This document shows positions 1 through 8,336 of a stretch of 33,557 nucleotides of DNA, piece by piece (positions within the stretch are counted from its first letter, which is position 1; each line of letters begins with the position of its first letter). The DNA comes from Sulfuricurvum sp. (GTDB taxonomy: Bacteria; Campylobacterota; Campylobacteria; Campylobacterales; Sulfurimonadaceae). The position numbers and the translations under genes are program-made. The notes under the pieces were generated by a model. That model searched no databases. It had not been told where the DNA came from and worked only from the letters and a program-made list of their open reading frames with translations. Location of the stretch: assembly GCA_030696285.1 (NCBI GenBank), contig JAUYSQ010000084.1:1-33557 (forward strand). The letters are read 5' to 3'.

Positions 1-584
1 ATCACTTTTTCGGCATCATCATGATAGGAGATACCGACGCTCGACTCCACGATGCGATAGTTAAAGGAGTTGACGATCACCTCACCGATCATATTTTTAT
101 TGGGAACGGTAATGATCTCCTCATCTTCGGTTCGCAGGGTCGTGTAGGCGAGTTTGATCTCTTCTACAACACCAAAGATTTTATTGACTGAAATCGTATC
201 GCCGATTTTGAACGGTCGGGTAATAATGAGTGAAATTCCGGCAGCAAAATTGGCTACGCTCCCCTGCAATGCCAAACCGGCGGTCAGAAAAACAGCCCCG
301 ATTGCCGCGATGAACGGAGCGATCGATATTCCCAATTTTCCGATGGCTATGACAAACATTGCTCCAAATATTAGTATTCTCACAATATTGGCGGCAAACT
401 TCCCAAGGGTCACATCAAAATCATGCTTAGTAAAAAGTTTCATTAAGAGATTGAAAACATATTTTGAAACAAACCATCCGATAATGACAACAATCAAAGC
501 ACCAATAATTTGGAAACTGTAATTGGTCAAAAATGCGATCGTCTGATCATAAAATTCTTGAACATAATGCAATTCTTGATTCAT
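1..584 (-). CDS. MscS-family mechanosensitive ion channel (3' end outside window)
   Basis: Small-conductance mechanosensitive channel of the inner membrane, which releases solutes on hypo-osmotic shock. The ATG at 584 follows an AAGGAGAT ribosome binding site. About 194 residues are present before the window ends. Seen: a short N-terminal helix, hydrophobic segments at about residues 22-42 and 66-85, and the Gly/Ala-rich pore helix at about 88-115 (AIGAVFLTAGLALQGSVANF), the family hallmark. The beta-domain start (RPFKIGDTI...VPNKNMIGEVI) follows. The C-terminal alpha/beta domain is cut off. It lies 48 nt after nifE on the same strand and may be read through from it. Family assignment is secure; which MscS paralogue it is cannot be said. 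Confidence 0.9.
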   Translation of the reverse strand, partial: MNQELHYVQEFYDQTIAFLTNYSFQIIGALIVVIIGWFVSKYVFNLLMKLFTKHDFDVTLGKFAANIVRILIFGAMFVIAIGKLGISIAPFIAAIGAVFLTAGLALQGSVANFAAGISLIITRPFKIGDTISVNKIFGVVEEIKLAYTTLRTEDEEIITVPNKNMIGEVIVNSFNYRIVESSVGISYHDDAEKV

Positions 585-632
585 CGTATCTCCTTAGTAA
601 TCAAAAACGATATTATGCCCTATTCTTTCTCT

Positions 633-1991
633 CTACATCTCCCACGGAGCAGGTTTACCGACATTAGCAAACACCGGATTTTTAAACGCGTATTTCAAAT
701 CTTCCGCAAGATTGAGCAATCCGCCGTACCCGCCGTAACTCGTCTTTTTCTCCTGATTGACATCGATAAACGAGATTTTCTTCTTGATCGCCGTATAGAG
801 GCTGCGTCCTCCGGCGAGGAGAATATGCGCCCCAGTAGAATCAATAATTTTCCCTTGTTCGGATGCTGGTTTAGTCATAAGAACCCCGTTTTCACCGAGA
901 TACTCACGCGCTTTGTCGATGTCATCCTGCGTTGATTTTGCAACACTCGTTGCCACCACTTCGATGCCCAAATCCTGCAAGCCCGATGCAATCGACCACG
1001 CTTTGTTTCCACCCGTGTTAAGAACCGCTTTTTTCCCCGCAAACATCTCACGATAGGGGATGAGATTAGCTTCGAGCTCTGCCTCAGCTTCGGCAATCAC
1101 CGCTTCGGCACGCGCGATAAGATCAGGACATCCCAGAGCATTCACAATCTCTCGGATGGCAAAAGAGGTATCGCGTTTACCATAAAATGAGACGGATATC
1201 CATGGAATAGCGTACTGCTCTTGCATTTTACGGGTGAGGGTAATGAGGGATTTGGCGCACACTATGACATTGAGTTTGGCGCGGTGTGCCGTGCGGATAT
1301 CCCCTACTCGACCATCCCCGCTCATGGAACTGAGAACGCGAATACCAATTTTTTCAAAGAGAGGAAGATACTGCCACATATCTCCCGTGACATTGTAATC
1401 GCCGATCAGATTGATGTCATAAGGGGTGATAAACTCCGGTTCTTTTGTACCAATCAGATGTTCTAATACCGCTTCGCCTGCCAAACGGGAGCCTAGATTT
1501 TTACTCCCGACAAATCCGGCGGCATGGACGGGGACAATTGGGATACCGTGCTTTTCACTTCCCAGACGACACGTTGTATCAATATCATCTCCCACAAGCG
1601 CCGTTACACACGTCGAATACACAAAAATCGCTTCAGGCTTGTAATGTTCCATCACATAATCGAGCGAACTGGCAAGCCGTTTGTCCCCTCCGAAGATGAC
1701 ATCGTTCGTCGTGATCCCCGTGGTAAATCCCATTTGGGTATGATCACGCCCTTCGTACGACGTTTTTGTCTCACGGGTCTCCCATGATGCACCCAAACAC
1801 GTCTGAGGACCATGAACGAGATGAACCGCATCGGCATACGGAAAAAGAGAGATTTGTGCCCCATCAAACGCACACCCTCCTGCCGCAAGTCCCGGTTTAG
1901 GCTTATCGCACCCTTCTCCCGGCTTTTTATCTTTGCTGTGAGAACAGGCGCTCTCGTTCATTAGTTCTTTGATTTTGGCACGGCTGACCAT
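633..1991 (-). CDS. nifE: Nitrogenase FeMo-cofactor scaffold protein NifE
   Basis: With NifN, NifE forms the cytoplasmic NifEN scaffold on which the NifB-derived cluster matures into FeMo-co. The protein has 452 residues, normal for NifE. Conserved blocks seen: GGCAFDGAQ (Cys40), HGPQTCLGASW (Cys65), STCVTALVGDDID (Cys128), GFVGSKNLGSRLAGEA, NVTGDMWQ, SFYGKRDTSFAIREI, and a late TGGNKAWSIASGLQDLG domain. The order and wording match NifE rather than NifD or NifK. The ATG at 1991 has an AAGGAG site six bases upstream. Oddities: nifN does not follow (mscS does), and the site is embedded in a hairpin. The HGPQTCLGASWETRET block differs from the commoner NifE form (HGPIACAGNSWDNRG, from memory). 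Confidence 0.93.
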   Translation of the reverse strand: MVSRAKIKELMNESACSHSKDKKPGEGCDKPKPGLAAGGCAFDGAQISLFPYADAVHLVHGPQTCLGASWETRETKTSYEGRDHTQMGFTTGITTNDVIFGGDKRLASSLDYVMEHYKPEAIFVYSTCVTALVGDDIDTTCRLGSEKHGIPIVPVHAAGFVGSKNLGSRLAGEAVLEHLIGTKEPEFITPYDINLIGDYNVTGDMWQYLPLFEKIGIRVLSSMSGDGRVGDIRTAHRAKLNVIVCAKSLITLTRKMQEQYAIPWISVSFYGKRDTSFAIREIVNALGCPDLIARAEAVIAEAEAELEANLIPYREMFAGKKAVLNTGGNKAWSIASGLQDLGIEVVATSVAKSTQDDIDKAREYLGENGVLMTKPASEQGKIIDSTGAHILLAGGRSLYTAIKKKISFIDVNQEKKTSYGGYGGLLNLAEDLKYAFKNPVFANVGKPAPWEM

Positions 1992-2017
1992 CGGATACTC
2001 CTTGGAGTGTAGTATCC
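1992..2017 (-). promoter_or_regulatory. nifE leader hairpin covering the ribosome binding site
   Basis: In the nifE mRNA direction, GGATACT pairs exactly with AGTATCC. The right arm begins inside the AAGGAG ribosome binding site and ends just before the ATG. An alternative inner stem (ACTC/GAGT) would also hide the site. The structure is read by eye and no energy was computed. Confidence 0.5.
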
Positions 2018-2125
2018 TAATCTATGCAAGTTTTATACGAGAAGAAAAAAATAACACACTTATCTTAATCCTATTTTTTACCTAGATGCTTAAATGGTTT
2101 TACCAAGAACACTACCGAAGATGGC

Positions 2126-2131
2126 TATAAT
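2126..2131 (+). promoter_or_regulatory. Putative -10 box of ychF
   Basis: TATAAT within GGCTATAATAAAG lies about 40 nt upstream of the ychF start, a typical Campylobacterota sigma-70 -10 box. No clear -35 is needed or seen. Confidence 0.55.
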
Positions 2132-2170
2132 AAAGAATTAAAATTATTAAAATCCAAGGGATCAATAAGC

Positions 2171-3271
2171 ATGGGACTCAGTATCGGACTCGTAGGACTA
2201 CCAAACGTCGGAAAATCAACCACTTTTAATGCACTCACCAAAGCACAAAACGCCGAAGCGGCAAACTACCCATTTTGTACCATCGAACCTAATAAAGCAA
2301 CCGTTCCTGTACCTGATGTACGTCTTGAAGCACTCGCTAAAATCGTCAATCCCGAGCGGATTCAGTACTCTACTCTCGATTTTGTTGATATCGCAGGGCT
2401 TGTTAAGGGTGCGAGCAAAGGGGAAGGATTAGGAAACAAATTTCTATCCAATATCCGTGAAACCGAAGTTATTTTACAAATTGTCCGTTGTTTTGAGGAT
2501 GAAAATATTGTCCATACCGAAGGGCGTATTAATCCCCTGGATGATGTGGAAATTATCGAAAACGAACTTATCTTTGCTGATATTGAAGTGCTAACCAATC
2601 GCATTGATAGACTGAATAAACAGGCCAAAAATGACAAAGATTCAGCAGTAATGGCAGAATTTGCACAAGAACTGGCTGAATTTTTGGCCGAGGGTAATCT
2701 TGCCCGCAATTTCCCAAAAGCCAATACCGAATTATTTGAACAGCTCAACCGCGAAGTACGCCTTTTAAGTGCCAAAGAGATTATGTATGGTGCCAATGTC
2801 GATGAAGAGGGTTTGACCACCGACAATCAACACGTGTTGGCTCTCGTGGCTCATGCTCAAAAAACAGGGTGTGAAGTAATTAAACTCTGTGCAAAAATCG
2901 AAGAAGAGCTTATCGGATTAGACGATGAAGAAAGAAATGAATTTTTGCGTGATTTGGGTATTGAAGAATCAGGGTTGGAGCAAATTATCCGCAAAGGATT
3001 TGATAAACTGGGACTTATGAGTTATTTTACTGCCGGAGTCAAAGAAGTTCGTGCATGGACCATTCACAAAAATACCACTGCCCCAAAAGCAGCAGCTGTT
3101 ATCCACAATGATTTTGAAAAAGGGTTTATCCGCGCAGAAGTGATCGGCTATGAAGATTACGTAACATGCGGCGGAGAAAATAAATCCAAAGAGGCTGGAA
3201 AAATGCGTCTTGAGGGGAAAGAGTACATTGTCATGGATGGTGATATAATGCATTTTAGATTTAATATTTAA
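2171..3271 (+). CDS. ychF: Redox-regulated ATPase YchF (OLA1 family)
   Basis: Universally conserved TRAFAC-class P-loop protein that prefers ATP over GTP and binds ribosomes. It has 366 residues, the usual length. Seen: G1 loop GLPNVGKST at 9-17, switch/G3 block DIAGLVKGASKGEGLGNKF at about 73-91, the ANVDE block that stands for NKxD in YchF, a coiled-coil insertion in the middle, and a C-terminal TGS domain with RAEVIGYEDYV and MDGDIMHFRFNI. The ATG at 2171 follows AAGGGA. It is divergent from nifE and 23 nt upstream of an unknown gene on the same strand. Confidence 0.97.
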   Translation: MGLSIGLVGLPNVGKSTTFNALTKAQNAEAANYPFCTIEPNKATVPVPDVRLEALAKIVNPERIQYSTLDFVDIAGLVKGASKGEGLGNKFLSNIRETEVILQIVRCFEDENIVHTEGRINPLDDVEIIENELIFADIEVLTNRIDRLNKQAKNDKDSAVMAEFAQELAEFLAEGNLARNFPKANTELFEQLNREVRLLSAKEIMYGANVDEEGLTTDNQHVLALVAHAQKTGCEVIKLCAKIEEELIGLDDEERNEFLRDLGIEESGLEQIIRKGFDKLGLMSYFTAGVKEVRAWTIHKNTTAPKAAAVIHNDFEKGFIRAEVIGYEDYVTCGGENKSKEAGKMRLEGKEYIVMDGDIMHFRFNI

Positions 3272-3294
3272 TACATTGATCCAAGAGGTGTAGT

Positions 3295-3894
3295 ATGCGA
3301 TTAAAATATACGGGTCCTAAATCGTTAATTTCTCCTACCGGTATCAATTTTTATTCTGCAAAAGAGGATAAATTTGTTTTCATTGGTGCTATGATAGAGC
3401 TTATCCGTGTCCTCGATCATGATTACGAAGACAGCAAAGCCTATAGCGTCCAAACGGAACAAAAATCCTTTGATGAAAAAAGTGTCCTTGACTTAATTCG
3501 TACCTATGTCCCCAATCTTGATGAGCAAATCAATCAGTGGATTAATAAAACAACTCAAACAATCGATGAAGAGATTCTTCGAGCCAAAAACAATCTCTCA
3601 TTAAACTATGAAGCCAAAGAAGTAATAATCAATAATATTGAACTTATGCGTTCGTATCGGCTTCAACGTACTATCAACAAAAGTGTTTATTATGCAGGAA
3701 TTGAAGCACTGGCTGCATTAATCAAACAACGTCGTATTTACCACGTCACAACGTCGATGAACCCGAAATTTTTTCATGTTCTTCATTCGGTACAAGGTTC
3801 ATTGCGTCATCAACATCCGATACTCGATTCTGAAATTGATCTTTTTGAGGAAAAAGGGCATCTAATGGCTAAACTGAGAATTTTGGGTGTATAA
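3295..3894 (+). CDS. Conserved-looking protein of unknown function, downstream of ychF
   Basis: A 199-residue soluble protein with no signal peptide or membrane helix. I do not recognise a domain. It is rich in charged and helical stretches (DEQINQWINKTTQTIDEEILRAKNN at about 75-100) and ends with a hydrophobic AKLRILGV. An AGAGGT site precedes the ATG. The 23-nt gap after ychF on the same strand suggests co-transcription. Codon use and composition resemble its core neighbours, so it is probably a resident chromosomal gene. Confidence 0.8.
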   Translation: MRLKYTGPKSLISPTGINFYSAKEDKFVFIGAMIELIRVLDHDYEDSKAYSVQTEQKSFDEKSVLDLIRTYVPNLDEQINQWINKTTQTIDEEILRAKNNLSLNYEAKEVIINNIELMRSYRLQRTINKSVYYAGIEALAALIKQRRIYHVTTSMNPKFFHVLHSVQGSLRHQHPILDSEIDLFEEKGHLMAKLRILGV

Positions 3895-3912
3895 AAATTC
3901 TAATATTCTTCA

Positions 3913-3933
3913 ACCCGCTCGAGAAGAGCGTTT
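3913..3933. terminator. Weak hairpin between convergent genes
   Basis: CGCTC and GAGCG (3916-3920 and 3926-3930) form a five-base stem with a five-base loop between the convergent unknown gene and thrC. Only a three-T run follows on the plus strand, so a terminator role is possible but weak. Confidence 0.35.
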
Positions 3934-5404
3934 AGGAAAGAAATTTTAGAATTTCAGCTTCAATGTTCTCTTTGTCAATGACGGTATCTTGAATAATCGC
4001 TTTCGTGAACAGTCCTTGAATCATTGCAGGAATTGGAGTTGAAGCGCTCTCCGAAATCGATTTAAGCGCATCAATATCACGAGAATCCACTTCACCGCTC
4101 AAAGCATTTGCAATCGTCGGTGAAAACTTTGTCCACTCAGCTGTCGAATAAACAATGGATTTAAGAGGCTTTGTTGCACAGCAATCGTACGCTTTAAAAC
4201 ACGTCGCCGTATGAGGATCCATCAGATATCCACTATCAAATGCCTCTTTGATGTACCCTTTACCTTCCTCACCGCTACAGTAATCCGCAGCGAAATGGGC
4301 TTGAAGCTTCATCGTTTCATCATCATTGAGGGCATAAAAACGGTCCGATTCCAATCCCTCCATCAACTCTTTGGTACGCTGTGGTCCAAAAAGATCAAAC
4401 AAAATACGTTCAACATTGCTGGAAATTAAAATGTCCATTGCAGGGGATGTGGTCGGAATCACTTTTTCACCGCGTAAATCATAACGTCCAGTATTGATCA
4501 AACGGGTAAGAACATTATTTTCATTCGAGGCAATAATAATCTTTTCGACAGGAAGCCCCATTTTGGTCGCATAATAACCGCCCAAAGCATTCCCAAAATT
4601 TCCACTCGGAACATTCAAATAAACTTTTTCACCCATAACAATAACGTTTTGACGTATCAGCTCAAGGTAACTGTGAATATGATAGATGATCTGAAAAATA
4701 ATCCGTCCAAAATTAACGGAGTTTGCAGCTGAGAGAGAAATATTTTTAGCTTTTAACGTTGCTTTGAAGGTTGCAGAACCTAGAAGCTTTTTAAGTGCGC
4801 TTTGAGCATCATCAAAATCTCCATGAATTCCAATTACTTTGAGATTTGGTGCATCTTCTGTCACCATTTGAAGGCGCTGAACATCGGATGTTCCCCCATC
4901 CGGATAGAGGCATACGACACGAACGTTTGCTCTATTTTTAAAGGTTTCCAATGCAGCAGGACCCGTATCACCACTCGTTGCAGCAAGGATAAGATACTCT
5001 TCTCCCCGTTTTTGAGCGCTTGAGGATAGGACTACCCCAAAAGGTTGCAAAGCCATATCTTTGAACGCACGGGTTGGGCCGTGATACAGTTCACTTACAT
5101 AGAGATCATCGCGAACTTTGACAACGGGAACAGGATTAGAGGGATCATCAAACGCATCATATAAGGATAACGCCTCATCGATGACCGAGGGCTCTATATC
5201 AATAGCAAGGGTAGTCAATAAATCTTTTGCAAGTGTTTTATACGATGAGTTTAGATGCTTCGTTAAAAACGCTTCGCCCAAATTTGGCAATTCTTTGGGA
5301 ACATACAATCCACCACGTGACGCGATGGGGCTTAATATCGCTTCAGAAAAAGTGACCTCAACAGGATGGGTTCCATCATTTCCGCGTGTTTCAATAAATT
5401 TCAT
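3932..5404 (-). CDS. thrC: Threonine synthase
   Basis: PLP enzyme converting O-phospho-L-homoserine to L-threonine, the last step of threonine biosynthesis. The 490 residues fit the longer E. coli/fungal-type class. Seen: PLP lysine in TRAFKDMALQPFG (Lys115), the phosphate/PLP-binding AATSGDTGPAALE at about 142-155, VPSGNFGNALGGY around 265, and TTSPAMDILISSN. The ATG at 5404 follows a weak AAGA. It has its own putative promoter and lies 60 nt downstream of argB. Confidence 0.97.
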   Translation of the reverse strand: MKFIETRGNDGTHPVEVTFSEAILSPIASRGGLYVPKELPNLGEAFLTKHLNSSYKTLAKDLLTTLAIDIEPSVIDEALSLYDAFDDPSNPVPVVKVRDDLYVSELYHGPTRAFKDMALQPFGVVLSSSAQKRGEEYLILAATSGDTGPAALETFKNRANVRVVCLYPDGGTSDVQRLQMVTEDAPNLKVIGIHGDFDDAQSALKKLLGSATFKATLKAKNISLSAANSVNFGRIIFQIIYHIHSYLELIRQNVIVMGEKVYLNVPSGNFGNALGGYYATKMGLPVEKIIIASNENNVLTRLINTGRYDLRGEKVIPTTSPAMDILISSNVERILFDLFGPQRTKELMEGLESDRFYALNDDETMKLQAHFAADYCSGEEGKGYIKEAFDSGYLMDPHTATCFKAYDCCATKPLKSIVYSTAEWTKFSPTIANALSGEVDSRDIDALKSISESASTPIPAMIQGLFTKAIIQDTVIDKENIEAEILKFLS

Positions 5405-5435
5405 ATCTTATAGCCCCGATTTAAAAAATTTTCGA

Positions 5436-5441
5436 ATTATA
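5436..5441 (-). promoter_or_regulatory. Putative -10 box of thrC
   Basis: On the minus strand GTTATAATTCG contains TATAAT about 30 nt before the thrC ATG, in the short argB-thrC gap. Confidence 0.5.
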
Positions 5442-5465
5442 ACAAAGCCCCTCTCAGGGTTGGCT
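5441..5465 (-). terminator. Possible argB terminator
   Basis: Just after the argB stop, AGCCAACCCT and AGGGGCT can pair imperfectly around GAG, followed by TTTGTT. It is a short imperfect stem and overlaps the thrC promoter region. Confidence 0.4.
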
Positions 5466-6316
5466 TAGAGGGTAATTTGCGTCCCAACACCCTCTGAGGT
5501 AAAGAGTTCAAGCAAAATAGCATGTTCGATCCGTCCATCAATAATATGAGCTTTTTTTACCCCTCCATCAACCGCTTCAAGACACGCATCCACTTTTGGA
5601 ACCATACCGCCATGAATGGTTCCATCCTTTTTAAGCGCTTCTACCTCTGCTTCGGTGAGGGTCGAAAAAAGTTCTTTGTCATTATTCAACACACCCGATG
5701 TATCCGTCATAAAAATCACTTTACACGCGCCAATAGCACTCGCGATTGCCGAAGCAGCCAAATCCGCATTGATGTTGTATCCCGGATGACCAACGGCTTC
5801 ATCCGCACCGATAGGGGCGATAACGGGAATAAAACCTTCACGAAGCAGATTGTGAATCACATCGGCTTTCACACTCTCAACCCGTCCCGTAAGACCAAAT
5901 TTAGCCTCGTCCTTGGGCTTTGCCATCAAGAAATGGGCATCTTTTCCGCTAATGCCGATTGCTTTAGCTCCATAAGAGTTGAGCAGTGACGTAATCTCTT
6001 TATTAATCTCACCACTCAGTACCATCTCGACGATTCTCATCACCTCAGGGGTACTAACCCGTTCACCGTCAATAAACTCTGTCGGAATATTCAGATCATT
6101 CAGCAGTTGAGAGATACGGCTTCCACCGCCATGAACGATCACGACCTTTACCCCAACGAGATGAAGCAATATAATATCTTGGGCAAATTTAGCCTTGAGT
6201 TCATCCGAACTTTGCGCTGAACCGCCATATTTGATCACAACAATTTCATCACGGAACTCTTTGATGAACGGCATTGCATCCATGAGGGTTTTAACGGTTT
6301 CAATTTTGCGAAGCAT
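5465..6316 (-). CDS. argB: Acetylglutamate kinase
   Basis: Phosphorylates N-acetyl-L-glutamate in the second step of arginine biosynthesis. Seen: VVIKYGGSA at about 27-35, VIVHGGGSRIS at 60-69 (glycine-rich substrate loop), GLTGRVESV, the NINADLAASAIA block, and IHGGMVPKVDACLEAV near the C-terminus. All are standard amino-acid-kinase motifs. Two in-frame ATGs exist at 6322 and 6316. The AGGA motif is two bases from the first and eight from the second, so 6316 (283 residues) is preferred. The start lies inside the end of lpxK, implying translational coupling. It is the last gene of the nadE - degT-like - lpxK - argB run. Confidence 0.96.
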   Translation of the reverse strand: MLRKIETVKTLMDAMPFIKEFRDEIVVIKYGGSAQSSDELKAKFAQDIILLHLVGVKVVIVHGGGSRISQLLNDLNIPTEFIDGERVSTPEVMRIVEMVLSGEINKEITSLLNSYGAKAIGISGKDAHFLMAKPKDEAKFGLTGRVESVKADVIHNLLREGFIPVIAPIGADEAVGHPGYNINADLAASAIASAIGACKVIFMTDTSGVLNNDKELFSTLTEAEVEALKKDGTIHGGMVPKVDACLEAVDGGVKKAHIIDGRIEHAILLELFTSEGVGTQITL

Positions 6317-7211
6317 AGACATAATCCTTTACGGTGGTGATCAACCTCTCATCAAGCTCCAATGAAAGCTCTAAAATGGAGAGGTTGAAATTAAAGTGCG
6401 CTATTTTAACAAAGTCTTTCTGAGTAACGAGCAAACTTGTTGCACCCGTACGGGAAATAATGGCGTTAAGTTCTTCAGAGGTGAAAAAATGGTGATCTTC
6501 GAAGTAGATTTTTTCACTCACTTCGGGTAAATAAGGATCCAGCCGTTCAGGACGGGCAATAGCCGTGACCAATACCATTCTAGATGTTGAATTTTGCACG
6601 GTTACATGACGCGTGAAAGATTCACCTTCACGCACCATTGTCACTTTTTTTCCATTCCATAATCTTTCACGATAGGCACCGCTGGGGAGACAAAAAGTAT
6701 TGGGGGTTTGGACATCGATCACCACATCAAGTTTCTTAATCTGATGTTTACCGTATCCATCATCAAGAAAAACCATTTCACATCCCATGCTCTTTGCTTC
6801 GGCAATCCCTCGTTCACGGTTTTCACTGACAATCACAACAGCATGAGGAAGACTCATTGCATAGAGCATCGCCTCATCACCGCTGATCAAAGTATCGCAT
6901 AAAATAGTGCGATCTTTGACCACTACCATTCCTCGACTTTGACGTCCATATCCGCGTAAAACAATCGCAGGTCTGTGAAAATGTTTGGCAAGTTCTATCG
7001 TCAAAGGTGTTTTACCACTGCCGCCGACCGTAAGATTTCCGATACTTACAACCGGTATCCCAAAGAGTCTAGGTGTACTAACTCGGTAACGGATATAAGC
7101 GATAAAACAATAAAGCCAGCTGAGCGGTAAAAGAAAAAGGGAGAGGCGCTTTTGCGCGAGCGTGGGGTGATAGAGATAGCTCTCACCCCATTGTACTAAT
7201 AAACGTTTCAA
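6300..7211 (-). CDS. lpxK: Tetraacyldisaccharide 4'-kinase (lipid A biosynthesis)
   Basis: Inner-membrane kinase that phosphorylates the 4' position of the lipid A disaccharide precursor. It has 303 residues. Seen: an N-terminal hydrophobic segment at about 24-40, the Walker A loop IGNLTVGGSGKTPL at 57-70, RGYGRQSRG, and LDDGYGKHQIKKLDVVI, matching the family's DDGxQH block, although H is displaced. The start overlaps the upstream degT-like gene by four bases (ATGA) and the 3' end overlaps argB, so the genes are tightly coupled. Its presence implies a Gram-negative lipopolysaccharide producer. Confidence 0.95.
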   Translation of the reverse strand: MKRLLVQWGESYLYHPTLAQKRLSLFLLPLSWLYCFIAYIRYRVSTPRLFGIPVVSIGNLTVGGSGKTPLTIELAKHFHRPAIVLRGYGRQSRGMVVVKDRTILCDTLISGDEAMLYAMSLPHAVVIVSENRERGIAEAKSMGCEMVFLDDGYGKHQIKKLDVVIDVQTPNTFCLPSGAYRERLWNGKKVTMVREGESFTRHVTVQNSTSRMVLVTAIARPERLDPYLPEVSEKIYFEDHHFFTSEELNAIISRTGATSLLVTQKDFVKIAHFNFNLSILELSLELDERLITTVKDYVYASQN

Positions 7212-8326
7212 ACGCGAGTAGAAGCTACATCCAAAACTGCATCACAAATTGCTTCAACCTCATTATCGCTCAAAGCAGCGTAATTAGGGATAGAGAGAAC
7301 TTGACTGTAATTACGAAGCGCCACAGGAAAATCGTTGATACGGAGTGAATACTTTGCCTTATAATAGCTCAGTAAATGTATCGGAATATAATGCAATCCT
7401 GTTTCAATTCCACGTATGCTCAGTTCACGGGCAAACGAATCGCGATTTTTATCCACTTTGATAATGTAGAGTGAAAAGGCATGATCCTGTTCTACAATAG
7501 GGAGAGAAATATGGGGAGTGTCCGCAAATCTTTCATTAAAAAGTGCGGCAATCTCTTGCTGACGCTCAATGATCTCATCTTGTTTTTCAAGTTGAATCAA
7601 TATCGTCGCTGCATCGAGCGGACTCATCGTATATTCACTTCCGATATCGGTAACATCATACACATACCCCAGTGCATCGTCATCGGTTGCGAGTGCGTGA
7701 TGACGTAACGACTTAGCACGTTCGATAATCTCTTCATTATCACTGACGAGCATACCGCCATTACATACATTTCGTCGTAAATGGGGACTAAAGTCAAAAC
7801 AGGTAATATCTGCTCCCGTTGAGCCGATCTTTTTCCCTTGATACGTCGCTCCCAACGCATCCGAAGCATCTTCAACAATTTTTACGTCGTACATTTTAGC
7901 AATAGAATACAAACGATCCAAATCAACACTTTGCCCTGCGATGTGAGACACGATCACTGCCTTAAGTTTTTTGGATTTATTCTCGGCCAAATACGCCTCC
8001 AGCTTATCCAAATCTATACTGAAAAGATCCGGATGTATGTCGATAAAGATTGGCTCTGCATCAAAATGGCGCACGACTTCAGGAACAGAAGGATACGCAT
8101 TGATCGAACACAATACTTTATCGCCGCGCTTCAAATCGATTGCCAACATCGCCAAATGCAAGGCAGAGGTACCATGAGACGTTGCCAACGCATACGAAGC
8201 ACCAATATACGATTCAAATGCAGACTCTAACTCTTCAATAATATTCGGGGCTTCGCCATCAAATACTTCATCGATCTTCTCACGTTCGTCTCCGCCAACT
8301 TCTACGCGGTAAAATGGGATTTTCAT
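7208..8326 (-). CDS. DegT/DnrJ/EryC1/StrS-family protein lacking the PLP lysine
   Basis: Fold-type I PLP enzyme of the sugar aminotransferase family, 372 residues. Seen: SHGTSALHLAM at 50-60, conserved Asp in VEDASDALGA (153), and a C-terminal GLHYIPIHLLSYY that resembles the family's substrate-binding motif. At the position where active members carry the Schiff-base lysine (typically FHPVKNITTGEGG), this protein reads FSPHLRRNVCNGG (179-191), with no lysine; I checked this in the nucleotide sequence. It may be a non-aminotransferase relative such as the histidine-bearing dehydratase ColD, or a structural paralogue. It lies 10 nt after nadE and overlaps lpxK, so a cell-surface sugar or lipid A context is plausible but unproven. 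Confidence 0.85.
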   Translation of the reverse strand: MKIPFYRVEVGGDEREKIDEVFDGEAPNIIEELESAFESYIGASYALATSHGTSALHLAMLAIDLKRGDKVLCSINAYPSVPEVVRHFDAEPIFIDIHPDLFSIDLDKLEAYLAENKSKKLKAVIVSHIAGQSVDLDRLYSIAKMYDVKIVEDASDALGATYQGKKIGSTGADITCFDFSPHLRRNVCNGGMLVSDNEEIIERAKSLRHHALATDDDALGYVYDVTDIGSEYTMSPLDAATILIQLEKQDEIIERQQEIAALFNERFADTPHISLPIVEQDHAFSLYIIKVDKNRDSFARELSIRGIETGLHYIPIHLLSYYKAKYSLRINDFPVALRNYSQVLSIPNYAALSDNEVEAICDAVLDVASTRV

Positions 8327-8336
8327 AAAAACTCCT

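Noticed and set aside
510-935. 141-residue plus-strand frame
   Set aside because: It lies antisense to nifE and the mscS start; a shadow of real coding sequence.
2017-2050. Sigma-54 promoter for nifE
   Set aside because: TTGCA is present at a plausible -12 position, but the -24 box reads TCGTAT instead of TGGCAC and lacks the GG pair. No TGT-N10-ACA NifA site was found nearby.
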